This document shows, one piece after another, positions 24,637 to 32,772 of a stretch of 64,000 nt of DNA. Source of the DNA: Brevibacterium moorei (GTDB taxonomy: Bacteria; Actinomycetota; Actinomycetes; Actinomycetales; Brevibacteriaceae). The stretch is taken from assembly GCF_024580735.1 (NCBI RefSeq), contig NZ_JANIJX010000007.1:1-64000 (forward strand). Reading direction: 5' to 3'. A program made the translations under genes and the position numbers. The notes beneath the pieces are model-generated. The model did not search any database, was not told where the DNA came from, and saw nothing but the letters and a program-made list of their open reading frames with translations. How positions within the stretch are numbered: the stretch's first letter is position 1; each line of letters starts with the position of its first letter.

Positions 24637-25818
24637 TCAGCGCCCCAACAGTTGATCGCTGATGATGCGCATCTGGATTTCCGAGGAGCCCTCGAAGATC
24701 TTCGTCAGGCGGGCATCGCGCCAGTAGCGCTCCACCGGGAAGTCCTTCGTATAGCCGGCGCCGCCGTGGATCTGGAGCGCCTGGCTGGTGACGTATTCGC
24801 TCATCTCACCGGCCAGGTACTTCACCATGGCCGCTTCTTTGTCGCAGCGGTTGCCCGTGTCGATATCGCTGGCCACGGAGTACATGAGTTGGCGGCAGGC
24901 CGCGATCCTGGCGGCCATATCGGCGATCTTGAAGCGCAGGTGCTGGAAGTCGGCCAGTTCGTGGCCGAACTGGCTGCGCACGTGCACATAGTCGATCGCG
25001 GCGTCCAGGGCGGCCTGGGCCAGGCCGATGGAGCGCGCAGCGGTGTGGGCGCGGCCGACTTCCAAGCCGGAGACGGCCAGGTAGAAGCCGCGGTCCTCTT
25101 CGCCCAGCAGCGCATCGGCGGGCAGCCGGAAGTCATCGAAGGACAGCTCCCAGGTGTGCCAGCCGAAGTAGCCGATCTTCTTCACGGGGTTACCGCTGAT
25201 GCCCGTGGGGAACTTCCCGCGCTCCTTCTCGACGAGGAAGCAGGAGATGCCGTGGTGGCGTTTGCTCGGGTCGGGGTCGACCGAGGTGCGGGCGAAGAGG
25301 ACGAGGTAGTCGGCCATGTCCGCGTAGGTGCACCACATCTTGGTGCCGTTGATGACCCATTCGTCGCCGTCGCGTTCTGCCTTGCACTGGATGTTGGCGA
25401 CGTCGGAGCCCGCTTCCGCCTCGGACAGGGCGTAGGCGCCCAGGTATTCGCCGGTGGCCACCTTCGGCAGGAGGCGGGCCTCCTGTGCGGGGGTGAACCC
25501 CCCGCCCATGCCATTGCCGCGGGCCAGCAGGCCGGCCACCGACATCCAGTTCCGGGAGAGTTCCTCGGCCACGAGGCAGTATTCGAAGACGCCCAGGCCG
25601 AGGCCCCCGTATTCTTCCGGGATCATGATGCCGAAGAATCCGAGCTCGCCCATCTGGGCGACGAGTTCTTCCGGGAACTGGCCCTCAACGGGGTCAAGTT
25701 CGTTGGCGATGGGCCGGACGACTTCGTCGGAGAACTGCCTGGCCATGGCCTGGAGTTCGACGCGGTCCTCGGTCATATAGTGCGGTGTTCCCGGACGGGG
25801 GCGTGGCTTGTGCGTCAT
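24637..25818 (-). CDS. Acyl-CoA dehydrogenase, last gene of the mct operon
   Basis: A 393-residue dehydrogenase with YALSEAEAGSDVANIQC, KMWCTYADMADYLV, IHGGAGYTKDFPVERYWRDARL and the catalytic Glu376 in KIFEGSSEIQ. The KRHHGISCFLVEKERG loop and KKIGYFGWHTWELSFDDFRLP resemble dehydrogenases for short dicarboxylic or aromatic acyl-CoA, though this is weak. The ATG has AAGGGA 7 nt upstream. It follows the Mct-like gene by 14 bp, ending the operon CoA transferase alpha-beta, thiolase, Mct, dehydrogenase. It delivers electrons to ETF. Confidence 0.92.
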   Translation of the reverse strand: MTHKPRPRPGTPHYMTEDRVELQAMARQFSDEVVRPIANELDPVEGQFPEELVAQMGELGFFGIMIPEEYGGLGLGVFEYCLVAEELSRNWMSVAGLLARGNGMGGGFTPAQEARLLPKVATGEYLGAYALSEAEAGSDVANIQCKAERDGDEWVINGTKMWCTYADMADYLVLFARTSVDPDPSKRHHGISCFLVEKERGKFPTGISGNPVKKIGYFGWHTWELSFDDFRLPADALLGEEDRGFYLAVSGLEVGRAHTAARSIGLAQAALDAAIDYVHVRSQFGHELADFQHLRFKIADMAARIAACRQLMYSVASDIDTGNRCDKEAAMVKYLAGEMSEYVTSQALQIHGGAGYTKDFPVERYWRDARLTKIFEGSSEIQMRIISDQLLGR

Positions 25819-25832
25819 GGTTGATCCCTTCT

Positions 25833-27080
25833 TCAGATGATCCCGCGGTCGCGCAGACCGGCGATCTCCTTGTCGTTCATGCCCAAATCCTCGGCCAGTA
25901 CGCGCTGGGTGTCGGCGCCGAAGACTACGGGCCGGTCCGCCCGCGGCGCGTATCCGTCGACCCGGATGGCCGAGGTCCCGACCACCAGATCGCCGAGTGG
26001 GCCCCCAGCGGTCCGGTACAGTCCGGCGGCGGGCGCGGTGCCGACAGCCGCCGCCACCTGGGTCGGGGTGCGGTAGGCCGCTGCCAGGCCGCCGGCGGCG
26101 CGCAGGGCCGCGAGCGCCTCGTCAGTGGTGTGGGCTGCGAACCAGCCGGCGACCACTGCGACGATGAGCTCGCGCTGGGTGTAGCGCACGCCCTCGTCGG
26201 CGAAGTCCACGTCCAGGCTCTGCGCCAGGGCGGCGAACACCTCTTCGGTGCCCGTCACCTTCTGCAGTGCGGCCCACTGGCGCTTGGTGATGCCCACGAC
26301 GATGATCCTGCCGTCGCGGGTGGCGAAATCCTGACCGAAGGTGCCGTAGACGTGGTTGCCCACCTTGGGGCGGCCGCCGGCTGCCCGCAGCGTCTCGGAG
26401 TACCAGCCCAGGTCGGCCACCGAGGTGCGGGCCACGTCCTCCAGCGAGATCTCCTCGAACACGCCGCGGCCCGTGGTGGCCCGCTGCAGCAGTCCGGTGA
26501 CCACGGCGGTCGCGGCCATCTGCCCGCACAGCAGGTCCCAGGCCGGCAGGGCGTGGCTGGTGGGGCGGGGGTCCGCGGCCGGTCCCGTGATGGTGGGGAT
26601 ACCGGATTCCGCGTTGACCGTGTAGTCCACCGCGGGTCCGCCGTCGGTGGAACCCAACACCTTGACGTGGATCAGATCGGGTCGGTTCGCGCGCAGCACC
26701 GCATCGTCGAGGAAGGCGCGGCCCACGCTGTTCTCCACGAACACGCCGCGACCGTCGCCGGGGGCGGTGATGAGTGCCTGCGCCAATTCCTTGCCACGGG
26801 GGTCGCGCATATTGAGCGCGACCGATTCCTTGGCCCGGTTGGCCGTGTGCCAGAACAGGGAGTCCCCGCTATCGGCCAGCGGCCAGCGGCCGAAGTCGGG
26901 CCCACCGCCGAGTGGATCGATCCGGATCACCCTGGCGCCCAGCTTGGCCAGGTGCAGGCAGGCGGTGGGGGCGGCCACGAAGGAGGCGTTCTCCACGATG
27001 GTGGTCCCGGCCAGGGGCAGGGTCCCCTCCGGCGGCGTCCCGGCCGCGGTCCGGCCTTTCGGTGTCTGCGCTTCGCCCAT
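25833..27080 (-). CDS. mct: Family III CoA transferase close to mesaconyl-CoA C1-C4 transferase (Mct)
   Basis: A 415-residue CaiB/BaiF protein. Unlike the other two in the window it carries stretches that match, from memory, the Chloroflexus 2-methylfumaryl-CoA isomerase: IRIDPLGGGPDFGRWP (53-67), DSLFWHTANRAKES, ALITAPGDGRGVF, DGGPAVDYTVN (146-156), the catalytic Asp182 in HALPAWDLLCGQM, and FGQDFATRDGRIIVVGIT. Mct moves CoA within mesaconyl-CoA from C1 to C4. It has 20 extra N-terminal residues. It lies 3 bp after the thiolase gene. No 3-hydroxypropionate cycle is visible, so it may serve breakdown of a methyl-branched C5 acid. Family position is strong, substrate inferred. Confidence 0.78.
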   Translation of the reverse strand: MGEAQTPKGRTAAGTPPEGTLPLAGTTIVENASFVAAPTACLHLAKLGARVIRIDPLGGGPDFGRWPLADSGDSLFWHTANRAKESVALNMRDPRGKELAQALITAPGDGRGVFVENSVGRAFLDDAVLRANRPDLIHVKVLGSTDGGPAVDYTVNAESGIPTITGPAADPRPTSHALPAWDLLCGQMAATAVVTGLLQRATTGRGVFEEISLEDVARTSVADLGWYSETLRAAGGRPKVGNHVYGTFGQDFATRDGRIIVVGITKRQWAALQKVTGTEEVFAALAQSLDVDFADEGVRYTQRELIVAVVAGWFAAHTTDEALAALRAAGGLAAAYRTPTQVAAAVGTAPAAGLYRTAGGPLGDLVVGTSAIRVDGYAPRADRPVVFGADTQRVLAEDLGMNDKEIAGLRDRGII

Positions 27081-27083
27081 GGT

Positions 27084-28304
27084 TCAGGCCTCCAGCCGCT
27101 CGAAGACCGCGGCGATGCCCTGGCCGCCGCCGATGCACATGGTCTCCAGGCCGTAGCGGGACCCGCGTCGGTCCATCTCGTGGAGCAGGGTCGCCAGGAT
27201 CCGGCCGCCCGTGGCGCCCACGGGGTGGCCCAGGGAGATGCCGGAACCGTTGACGTTGAGGCGCTCGGCCATATCGGCCTCGCTCAGTTCCCATTCCCTG
27301 GTGCAGGCCAGCACCTGTGCGGCGAAGGCCTCGTTGAGTTCGATCAGGTCGATATCGCCCAGGCTCAGACCCGCGCGCTCCAGGGCGGCAGCGGTCGCCG
27401 GGACCGGTCCGATTCCCATGGTGCGCGGTGGCACGCCGGCCACGCCGAAGCCCACGACCTTGGCATAGGCCTTCAACCCCAGGGCCTCGGCACGGTCCCT
27501 GGTCGTCACGATGCAGGCCGAGGCGCCGTCGTTCTGGCCCGAGGCGTTGCCGGCGGTCACGGTGGCCTCCGGGTCGACCCCGCGCCGCAGCGGCTTCAGA
27601 CGGGCGAGCTTCTCCTCGGTGGAGTCGGGGCGGATGTGCTCGTCGAGGACGACCCGCTGTTCCGGCTGTTTGCGGGTGGCCGGCAGGATGATAGGCACCA
27701 TCTCATCGGCGAACCGACCCGCTGCGGTGGCGGCTGCGGCCTTGCGGTGGGAGGCGGCAGCGTAGCGGTCCTGTTCCTCGCGGTCGATCGAGTATTCGAC
27801 GCGCAGGTTCTCGGCGGTTTCGATCATCCCGCCGGGCACCGGGTAGTCGGCGCCGCCCGCGGTCAGGCGTCCGCGCACCAGGCTGTCCTTCATCGTGACA
27901 TTGCCCTGGCGGATGCCCCAGCGCATCTCCTCGTTGAAGAAGGGCGCGCGGCTCATGGATTCGGCTCCGCCGGCGATGACGACCTCGGCGAAGCCCGCAT
28001 TGATCATCGCGTAGGCGTCGGCGACCGCCTGCAGGCCGGAACCGCAGCGGCGGTCCACCTGCCGGCCGGGGACCGTCACCGGCATGCCCGCGTCAAGGGC
28101 GACCACGCGGCCCAGGGCCGGGGCCTCCATCTGCGGATAGCAGTGGCCGAAGATCACATCGTCGACGACGGCAGGCGGCAGGCCGGTGCGCTCCAGCAGA
28201 CCGGTGAGGACCTGCCGGCCGAGTTCTTGGACGGGGACGTCCTTGAACTGTCCGCCGAAGGCTCCGACGGGGGAGCGCAGGGGTTCGCAGATGACGATTT
28301 CCAT
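27084..28304 (-). CDS. Thiolase (acetyl-CoA acetyltransferase family)
   Basis: A 406-residue biosynthetic/degradative thiolase that splits a 3-oxoacyl-CoA with CoA. Nucleophile Cys87 is in DRRCGSGLQA, ELNEAFAAQVLA carries Asn and Glu, His is in NVNGSGISLGHPVGATG, and the second Cys in ETMCIGGGQG. The ATG has AAAGGAAC 8 nt upstream. It sits between the two-subunit CoA transferase and Mct-like genes in one operon, a thiolase-plus-CoA-transferase pairing like that of the 3-oxoadipate pathway. About 60 percent of motif text is shared with the thiolase at 39.6-40.9 kb, suggesting gene duplication. Confidence 0.93.
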   Translation of the reverse strand: MEIVICEPLRSPVGAFGGQFKDVPVQELGRQVLTGLLERTGLPPAVVDDVIFGHCYPQMEAPALGRVVALDAGMPVTVPGRQVDRRCGSGLQAVADAYAMINAGFAEVVIAGGAESMSRAPFFNEEMRWGIRQGNVTMKDSLVRGRLTAGGADYPVPGGMIETAENLRVEYSIDREEQDRYAAASHRKAAAATAAGRFADEMVPIILPATRKQPEQRVVLDEHIRPDSTEEKLARLKPLRRGVDPEATVTAGNASGQNDGASACIVTTRDRAEALGLKAYAKVVGFGVAGVPPRTMGIGPVPATAAALERAGLSLGDIDLIELNEAFAAQVLACTREWELSEADMAERLNVNGSGISLGHPVGATGGRILATLLHEMDRRGSRYGLETMCIGGGQGIAAVFERLEA

Positions 28305-28318
28305 GGACGCTGTTCCTT

Positions 28319-29110
28319 TCAGCGCAGGTAGAGGCGCACGGTGTCGATTTCGTCGCGCAGCAGGTGGACCTCGTGCGCGGTGGGCTCCTGGGTCCGGCTC
28401 AGGTTCTCGGCGACCCGCAGGTCCCAGCCGGTCTGGGCCAGGACCTCGTCGACGCTCACGCCGGGGTGGACGTGGGTGAGTTCGAGTTCCGCCATCCGGT
28501 CCGGCCGTTGCAGGATCCCCAGCGGGGTGATGACGGTGCTGACCCCGTAGCCCACCGGCGGGATGCCGTCGGGGTCCGCGGCCGCCGCCACCGGTGAGGG
28601 CGAGGTGACGAAGTCCAGCTGCGCGGGCAGGGCGGCCGGGTCGTGGCGGCGCATGATGACGAAGACCTCGCCGGCGTTGGCCATGATGTCGGCCGCCCCG
28701 CCGGAGCCGGGCAGGCGGACCGTCGGTTTGTCCCAGGAGCCGATGAAGGAGGTGTTCAACGAGCCGTGCCGGTCGATCTGGGCCGCGCCCAGGAAGCCCA
28801 CGTCCACATTGCCGCCCTGCAGCACATAGCCGAACAGGCCCTGCATGCTCAGCACGGCCTCGGCGCCGGAAACGACCACGGAGTCCGCGATGCCCTCGGC
28901 CATGGCCTCCGGATGGGCACCGGATACACCGGATTCGTAGATCAGCTCGACATCGGGGTTGACGGTCCGGGCGGCCAGATCGACGGCCAGGGTGGGCAGT
29001 CCCACCCCGGCGAAGACGGTGTTGCGTCCGCGCAGCATCTTCGCCGCGGCGCAGACGATGAGTTCGGTCTGCGAGTAGTCGGCGGCCGGGGTGGTTTCGG
29101 GGGCGGTCAT
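28319..29110 (-). CDS. Family I CoA transferase, beta subunit
   Basis: A 263-residue subunit of the glutaconate/3-oxoadipate CoA-transferase type. The catalytic glutamate is probably Glu59 in LIYESGVSGAHP, and the oxyanion segment includes GGNVDVGFLGAAQIDRHGSLN. LPGSGGAADIMANAGEV is typical of CatJ/GctB and IpdB relatives. The start lies one base after the alpha-subunit stop (TGAGATG), so the two chains are made together. It would form a 3-oxoacyl-CoA or swap CoA for a dicarboxylic acid. IpdB-like ring hydrolase activity is an alternative for this fold. Confidence 0.85.
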   Translation of the reverse strand: MTAPETTPAADYSQTELIVCAAAKMLRGRNTVFAGVGLPTLAVDLAARTVNPDVELIYESGVSGAHPEAMAEGIADSVVVSGAEAVLSMQGLFGYVLQGGNVDVGFLGAAQIDRHGSLNTSFIGSWDKPTVRLPGSGGAADIMANAGEVFVIMRRHDPAALPAQLDFVTSPSPVAAAADPDGIPPVGYGVSTVITPLGILQRPDRMAELELTHVHPGVSVDEVLAQTGWDLRVAENLSRTQEPTAHEVHLLRDEIDTVRLYLR

Positions 29111-29111
29111 C

Positions 29112-30062
29112 TCAGGCGTCCTTTCGCTTCGAGGGTGCGGCGGTCATCCGGCGGCCGTAGTCGACGCTGCCCGAGGGGCGCGGCGCCATTCGCAGCCCGG
29201 CCAGGCGCTCGGCGCCGATCGCCGCCAGGTACTCCGCGTGGTCGCCGGTGCCGCGGACGTACCGGTCCAACCAGGCGTGCAGGGCCTCCGGGTCCTTGGA
29301 GATCGGAGTCCATTCGCGGTAGAAGGCGTTGTCGCGGTCATAGGAGCCCTGCACATACGAGGGGTGGGCGCCGGTGGGCACTTCGCATACGGCATCGACG
29401 GCGTGCGCGGGGATCAGCGTGCGGTTGGGGTCGGCGCGGATCACCTCGTCGTCGACGACCTCTTCGACGGTGACGATCGTCTTCCGGCCGGCGTAGGCGG
29501 CCTCCTGTTGGGCGCCGGTGATGCCCCAGATCTGGGCATTGCCGCGGCGGTCGGCACGCTGGGCGTGGATGATGGTGACGTCCGGGTTCAGGGGCGGCAC
29601 GACGTAGGCGCGGCCGCCGGAGTACGGATCGGGCACCGAGCGGATCTCCGGGTTGATCTTCGGGATGTCCGAGCCGGTGAAGGAGCGGATCGGCACGAAG
29701 GGCAGGCCCGCGGCCCCGGCGTGGTAGCGCAGCACCATCGCGTGGTGGGAGTATTCGGATACCGGCAGCGGGGCCGGGTCGTGGTGTTCGATCCGGCGGC
29801 GCAGTTCGTACAGGCTGCCGGCCGAACCGGAGGCGAAGAACGAGCAGACCATCGAGGAGACCGCGCCCGCTGCGACCAGCATGTCGCTGAGCAGGTCGGG
29901 GGTCATCCGGCACAGTTCGAGGTCGGTGATGCCCTGGCGGATGATCTCGTGGCCGGCGGCGAAGGGGATCAGATGGCTGAACCCCTCGAGCGCGATGCTG
30001 GACCCCGGTTGGACATGGGTGCGGATGGCCGTAGTCAGATCGACTACTTTGTCGTCATGCAT
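29112..30062 (-). CDS. Family I CoA transferase, alpha subunit
   Basis: A 316-residue subunit of the GctA/CatI/IpdA type. GSSIALEGFSHLIPFAAGHEIIRQG near residues 20-44 binds CoA, and ADRRGNAQIWGITG and GRKTIVTVEEVVDDEVIRADPNRT follow in the family order. It is the first gene of a five-gene operon (alpha, beta, thiolase, Mct, dehydrogenase). The 109-bp gap upstream is AT-rich and divergent from a LysR gene, which probably activates the operon. Substrate may be a C4-C6 dicarboxylic or 3-oxo acid. Confidence 0.86.
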   Translation of the reverse strand: MHDDKVVDLTTAIRTHVQPGSSIALEGFSHLIPFAAGHEIIRQGITDLELCRMTPDLLSDMLVAAGAVSSMVCSFFASGSAGSLYELRRRIEHHDPAPLPVSEYSHHAMVLRYHAGAAGLPFVPIRSFTGSDIPKINPEIRSVPDPYSGGRAYVVPPLNPDVTIIHAQRADRRGNAQIWGITGAQQEAAYAGRKTIVTVEEVVDDEVIRADPNRTLIPAHAVDAVCEVPTGAHPSYVQGSYDRDNAFYREWTPISKDPEALHAWLDRYVRGTGDHAEYLAAIGAERLAGLRMAPRPSGSVDYGRRMTAAPSKRKDA

Positions 30063-30138
30063 GGGTTTCCCTCGGATCGATTTTCAAGACCTCGTCGTCT
30101 TGGTACAGATTAAACCTATTTTTGGAAGTAAACAAAGG

Positions 30139-30166
30139 GGAATTCATTCCTAATATGCAATAATAT
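30139..30166 (+). promoter_or_regulatory. LysR divergent promoter region
   Basis: GGAAT-TC-ATTCC (30139-30150) is an inverted repeat. Two TAATAT boxes follow at 30151-30156 and 30161-30166. The second is 5 nt before the LysR ATG at 30172, giving a leaderless mRNA and placing the dyad upstream as a possible self-regulation site. Confidence 0.5.
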
Positions 30167-30171
30167 GTGTC

Positions 30172-31071
30172 ATGGAAGTTCAACAGGCCCGTGCCTTCCT
30201 GACTGTTGCCCAGGAACTGCACTTCGGCCGCGCCGCCGAACGACTGGGTATGGCGCAGCCCCTGCTATCGCGGACCATCCGGGCATTGGAGGAGGATCTG
30301 GGCTGCTCTCTGTTCGCCCGGACCACCCGCAGTGTCGCGCTGACCTCCACCGGATACGCTCTGCTGGACCCGGCCCGGCGCCTGCTGGACGATGAGCGGG
30401 AGGCCAGGGAGGTAGTGCGCAGGGCCACCAGCGGTCAGGCCGGGTTCGTCCGGTTCGGCTTCTCAAATGTCTCCTCGAAGTCCCTGGCCGCCCGCCTGGT
30501 GGCCCAGGTGCGGCTGCGGTATCCGGGGATCGAGTTCGAACTGCACTCCACGGTCTTCGCCGAGGAGGGGGTGGCCGAACTGATCTCCGGGGGGCTGGAC
30601 CTGGCGCTGGTGCGCTGGGCCGCACAGCCGCCCGGCGTCTCCGGGCGCCCCGTGCTCGTCGAACACCCGGCGGTGGCCCTGCCCACCGGGCACAGGCTGG
30701 CGGGGCGGAAGAGTCTGCGCATCGCCGAGCTGGCCGATGAGGACTTCGTGATGCTCCCGGCCCATCCGAACTCGAGCCTGCGCGAAACCGCCCTGCGGCT
30801 GTGCCTGAAAGCCGGGTTCTCCCCGCACGTGGTGCAGGAGGCACCTGATTCCCAGACCGTCACCGCACTGGTCTCGGCGGGATTGGGGGTGACGATCACC
30901 TCGGATTCGGTGGTGACCGGCAGCCGTGAACCGGATATGGTCACGGTGCCCATCGACGATGAGTCCGAGGCGAATCTGCTCTACCTGGCGCATCCGCGCG
31001 AGCGGGTCGAGCCCGCCTTGGCCACGGTGCTCGACGTGGCCGCCGAGGTCCTGCCCACCCTGGCCCGGTAG
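30172..31071 (+). CDS. LysR-family regulator of the CoA-transferase operon
   Basis: A 299-residue LysR protein similar in layout to CatM/BenM-type regulators. The recognition region is LHFGRAAERLGMAQPLLSRTIRALEEDLGCSLFARTTRSVALT (residues 17-59). The effector domain follows, with LPTGHRLAGRKSLRIAELADEDFVMLP. It is divergent from the CoA-transferase-thiolase-mct operon and very likely its activator. The ATG at 30172 has TAATAT 5 nt upstream and no ribosome site. Effector is probably an intermediate of that pathway. Confidence 0.92.
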   Translation: MEVQQARAFLTVAQELHFGRAAERLGMAQPLLSRTIRALEEDLGCSLFARTTRSVALTSTGYALLDPARRLLDDEREAREVVRRATSGQAGFVRFGFSNVSSKSLAARLVAQVRLRYPGIEFELHSTVFAEEGVAELISGGLDLALVRWAAQPPGVSGRPVLVEHPAVALPTGHRLAGRKSLRIAELADEDFVMLPAHPNSSLRETALRLCLKAGFSPHVVQEAPDSQTVTALVSAGLGVTITSDSVVTGSREPDMVTVPIDDESEANLLYLAHPRERVEPALATVLDVAAEVLPTLAR

Positions 31072-31077
31072 ACCGCT

Positions 31078-31105
31078 CCGCCCCGGCTCGATGGGGCCGG
31101 GGCGG
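31078..31105. terminator. GC-rich hairpin between convergent genes
   Basis: CCGCCCCGGC (31078-31087) pairs perfectly with GCCGGGGCGG (31096-31105) around an 8-nt loop. It lies between the LysR and MFS stops. No U-run is seen. Confidence 0.65.
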
Positions 31106-31121
31106 GCAATTCGGGGAGGGG

Positions 31122-32489
31122 TCAGGAGGCCTGCAGCTCGGCCTCGTCGGCCAGCTCGGCCTTCGAGGACTCGGCTGCGTTCCAGCCGGTCAGGCGCAAC
31201 AGGATGATCGTGCAGATCAGCGATACCAGCGCGTAGACGGCGGAGAGCACTGCCACCGGCACAATGCTGCCGGTGGAGGTGAAGAGCCACTGGGCGATCG
31301 CCGGGGTGCCGCCGCCGATCGTCATCGAGCACAGCTGGTAGGACAGCGAGATGGCCGAATAGCGCACCCGGGTGGGGAAGGCGCGGGCCACGATTCCGCC
31401 GATTGCCGCATAGAACAGCGAATGGGGGATCGTCGCCAGGCACATGCCCAGCAGGGCCAGTCCGAACTTGCCGGTCTCGATCGCGAAGAACATCAGCGGC
31501 ATGAGGATGAATTCGGGGACGACCATCCAGAAGATCGCCTTGCGCATGTCCTTGACCCGGCTGACGATCACGGCGCCGAAGGGCTGGACCATGAACTGCA
31601 CGATCAGGCCCAGGGTGACCACTCCGAGGAACGTCGACTTGTCGAAGGCCCAGCTGTGCGCGCTGCTCGTCGCCCAGGAGGTGGCGAAGGTGGTCTTGAG
31701 GTAGGTGACCTGGACCAGCGGCATGGCGCCGGCGCCCAGCAGAACCAGCACCCAGTGCTTGCGGATGACTTCGAACAGGGGGATCTTGACGGTATCGTCC
31801 TGTTCCTTGACCGCCTGCATGGTCTCCGACTCCTCCAGCTTGAGTCGGATCACCAGGCCCACGATGACCAGCACCACGGATGCCAGGAAGGCGTAGCGCC
31901 AGCCCATCATGACGAATTGCGGGGTGGGCAGGAAGGCCAGGAAGAAGAACACCGCCGAGGACAGCAGATTACCCGCCGGTGAGCCCTGCTGGGCGAATGC
32001 CGAGTACAGGATTCCCTTGCCCTTGGGCGCGTTCTCGCTGGCGATGAGGACGGCGCCGCCCCATTCGCCTCCCACTGCCACGCCCTGGATGACCCGCAGG
32101 CAGGTCAGCAGGATCGGGGCCAGGATGCCGATCTGCGCATAGCCGGGCAGTAGACCGACCACCGTCGAGGAGATGCCCATGATCATCAGGGTGACGATCA
32201 GTGTGGCCTTGCGGCCGTACTTGTCCCCGAAGTGCCCGAAGATGATCCCGCCCAGGGGGCGGGAGATGAAACCGGCCCACAGCGTGACGAAGGACAACAG
32301 GGTGCCGACGCCGTCGGGCAGGGAGTCGGGGAAGAAGAGCTTGCCGAACACCAGCGCGGAGGCGGTGCCGTAGATGTAGAAGTCGTACCATTCGATGGTA
32401 GTGCCGATGAAGGCCGCGATACCTGCGCGTCTGGCCTTCTTGGCCTGGTCGTTCTCCGGTATCGCCGGAGTTGATGGAGCCGTTGCCAT
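31122..32489 (-). CDS. MFS transporter, metabolite:H+ symporter (MHS) family
   Basis: A 455-residue carrier with 12 predicted spans. GTTIEWYDFYIYGTASALVFGKLFFP at the first span and GFISRPLGGIIFGHFGDKYGRKATL (loop 2-3) are MHS hallmarks, as are RVIQGVAVGGEWGGAVLIASE and AFPTRVRYSAISLSYQL. Relatives import shikimate, 2-oxoglutarate, proline/betaine or other organic acids. Here it sits between two acyl-CoA catabolic operons and may bring in their acid substrate, but that is inference from location. The ATG has AAGAGGA about 5 nt upstream. Confidence 0.9.
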   Translation of the reverse strand: MATAPSTPAIPENDQAKKARRAGIAAFIGTTIEWYDFYIYGTASALVFGKLFFPDSLPDGVGTLLSFVTLWAGFISRPLGGIIFGHFGDKYGRKATLIVTLMIMGISSTVVGLLPGYAQIGILAPILLTCLRVIQGVAVGGEWGGAVLIASENAPKGKGILYSAFAQQGSPAGNLLSSAVFFFLAFLPTPQFVMMGWRYAFLASVVLVIVGLVIRLKLEESETMQAVKEQDDTVKIPLFEVIRKHWVLVLLGAGAMPLVQVTYLKTTFATSWATSSAHSWAFDKSTFLGVVTLGLIVQFMVQPFGAVIVSRVKDMRKAIFWMVVPEFILMPLMFFAIETGKFGLALLGMCLATIPHSLFYAAIGGIVARAFPTRVRYSAISLSYQLCSMTIGGGTPAIAQWLFTSTGSIVPVAVLSAVYALVSLICTIILLRLTGWNAAESSKAELADEAELQAS

Positions 32490-32613
32490 GGAATCCTCTT
32501 TTCGGGCGGCAGTGCCCTTAATGCTTCATTGCGCGATTGCGTGGGGCGGTTCGTGACTGGCGCAACGTTAGGGGCGTCGTGTGGCGGGGGCAAATAACCA
32601 CGATGACTGGTCG

Positions 32614-32687
32614 ATAACCTGCTGTTATGACCTCGGAACGCACTGGTCGTACGATCGCAATCACGGTATGCTTACCGATAAAGCATA
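32614..32687. promoter_or_regulatory. Two dyads in the MFS/dehydrogenase gap
   Basis: ATAAC-CTGCT-GTTAT (32614-32628) and TATGCTT-ACCGATA-AAGCATA (32667-32687) are perfect inverted repeats in the 283-bp divergent gap. The second lies 86 nt before the dehydrogenase start. They are different sites, so two regulators, or one promoter on each side, may be involved. Confidence 0.5.
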
Positions 32688-32772
32688 AATCACATCGCCA
32701 CTTATGCGAACTGCACATGAAACGGTGGTGAGTCGAACCAGGGCCAACGACGGTCCAGGAGAGGGAGCCCAG

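Noticed and set aside
25785..28331. Long open frame of 848 codons on the plus strand
   Set aside because: It lies opposite the mct, thiolase and CoA-transferase genes, is Gly/His/Arg/Gln-rich and has no domain or ribosome site. It is a GC-driven shadow of real minus-strand genes.
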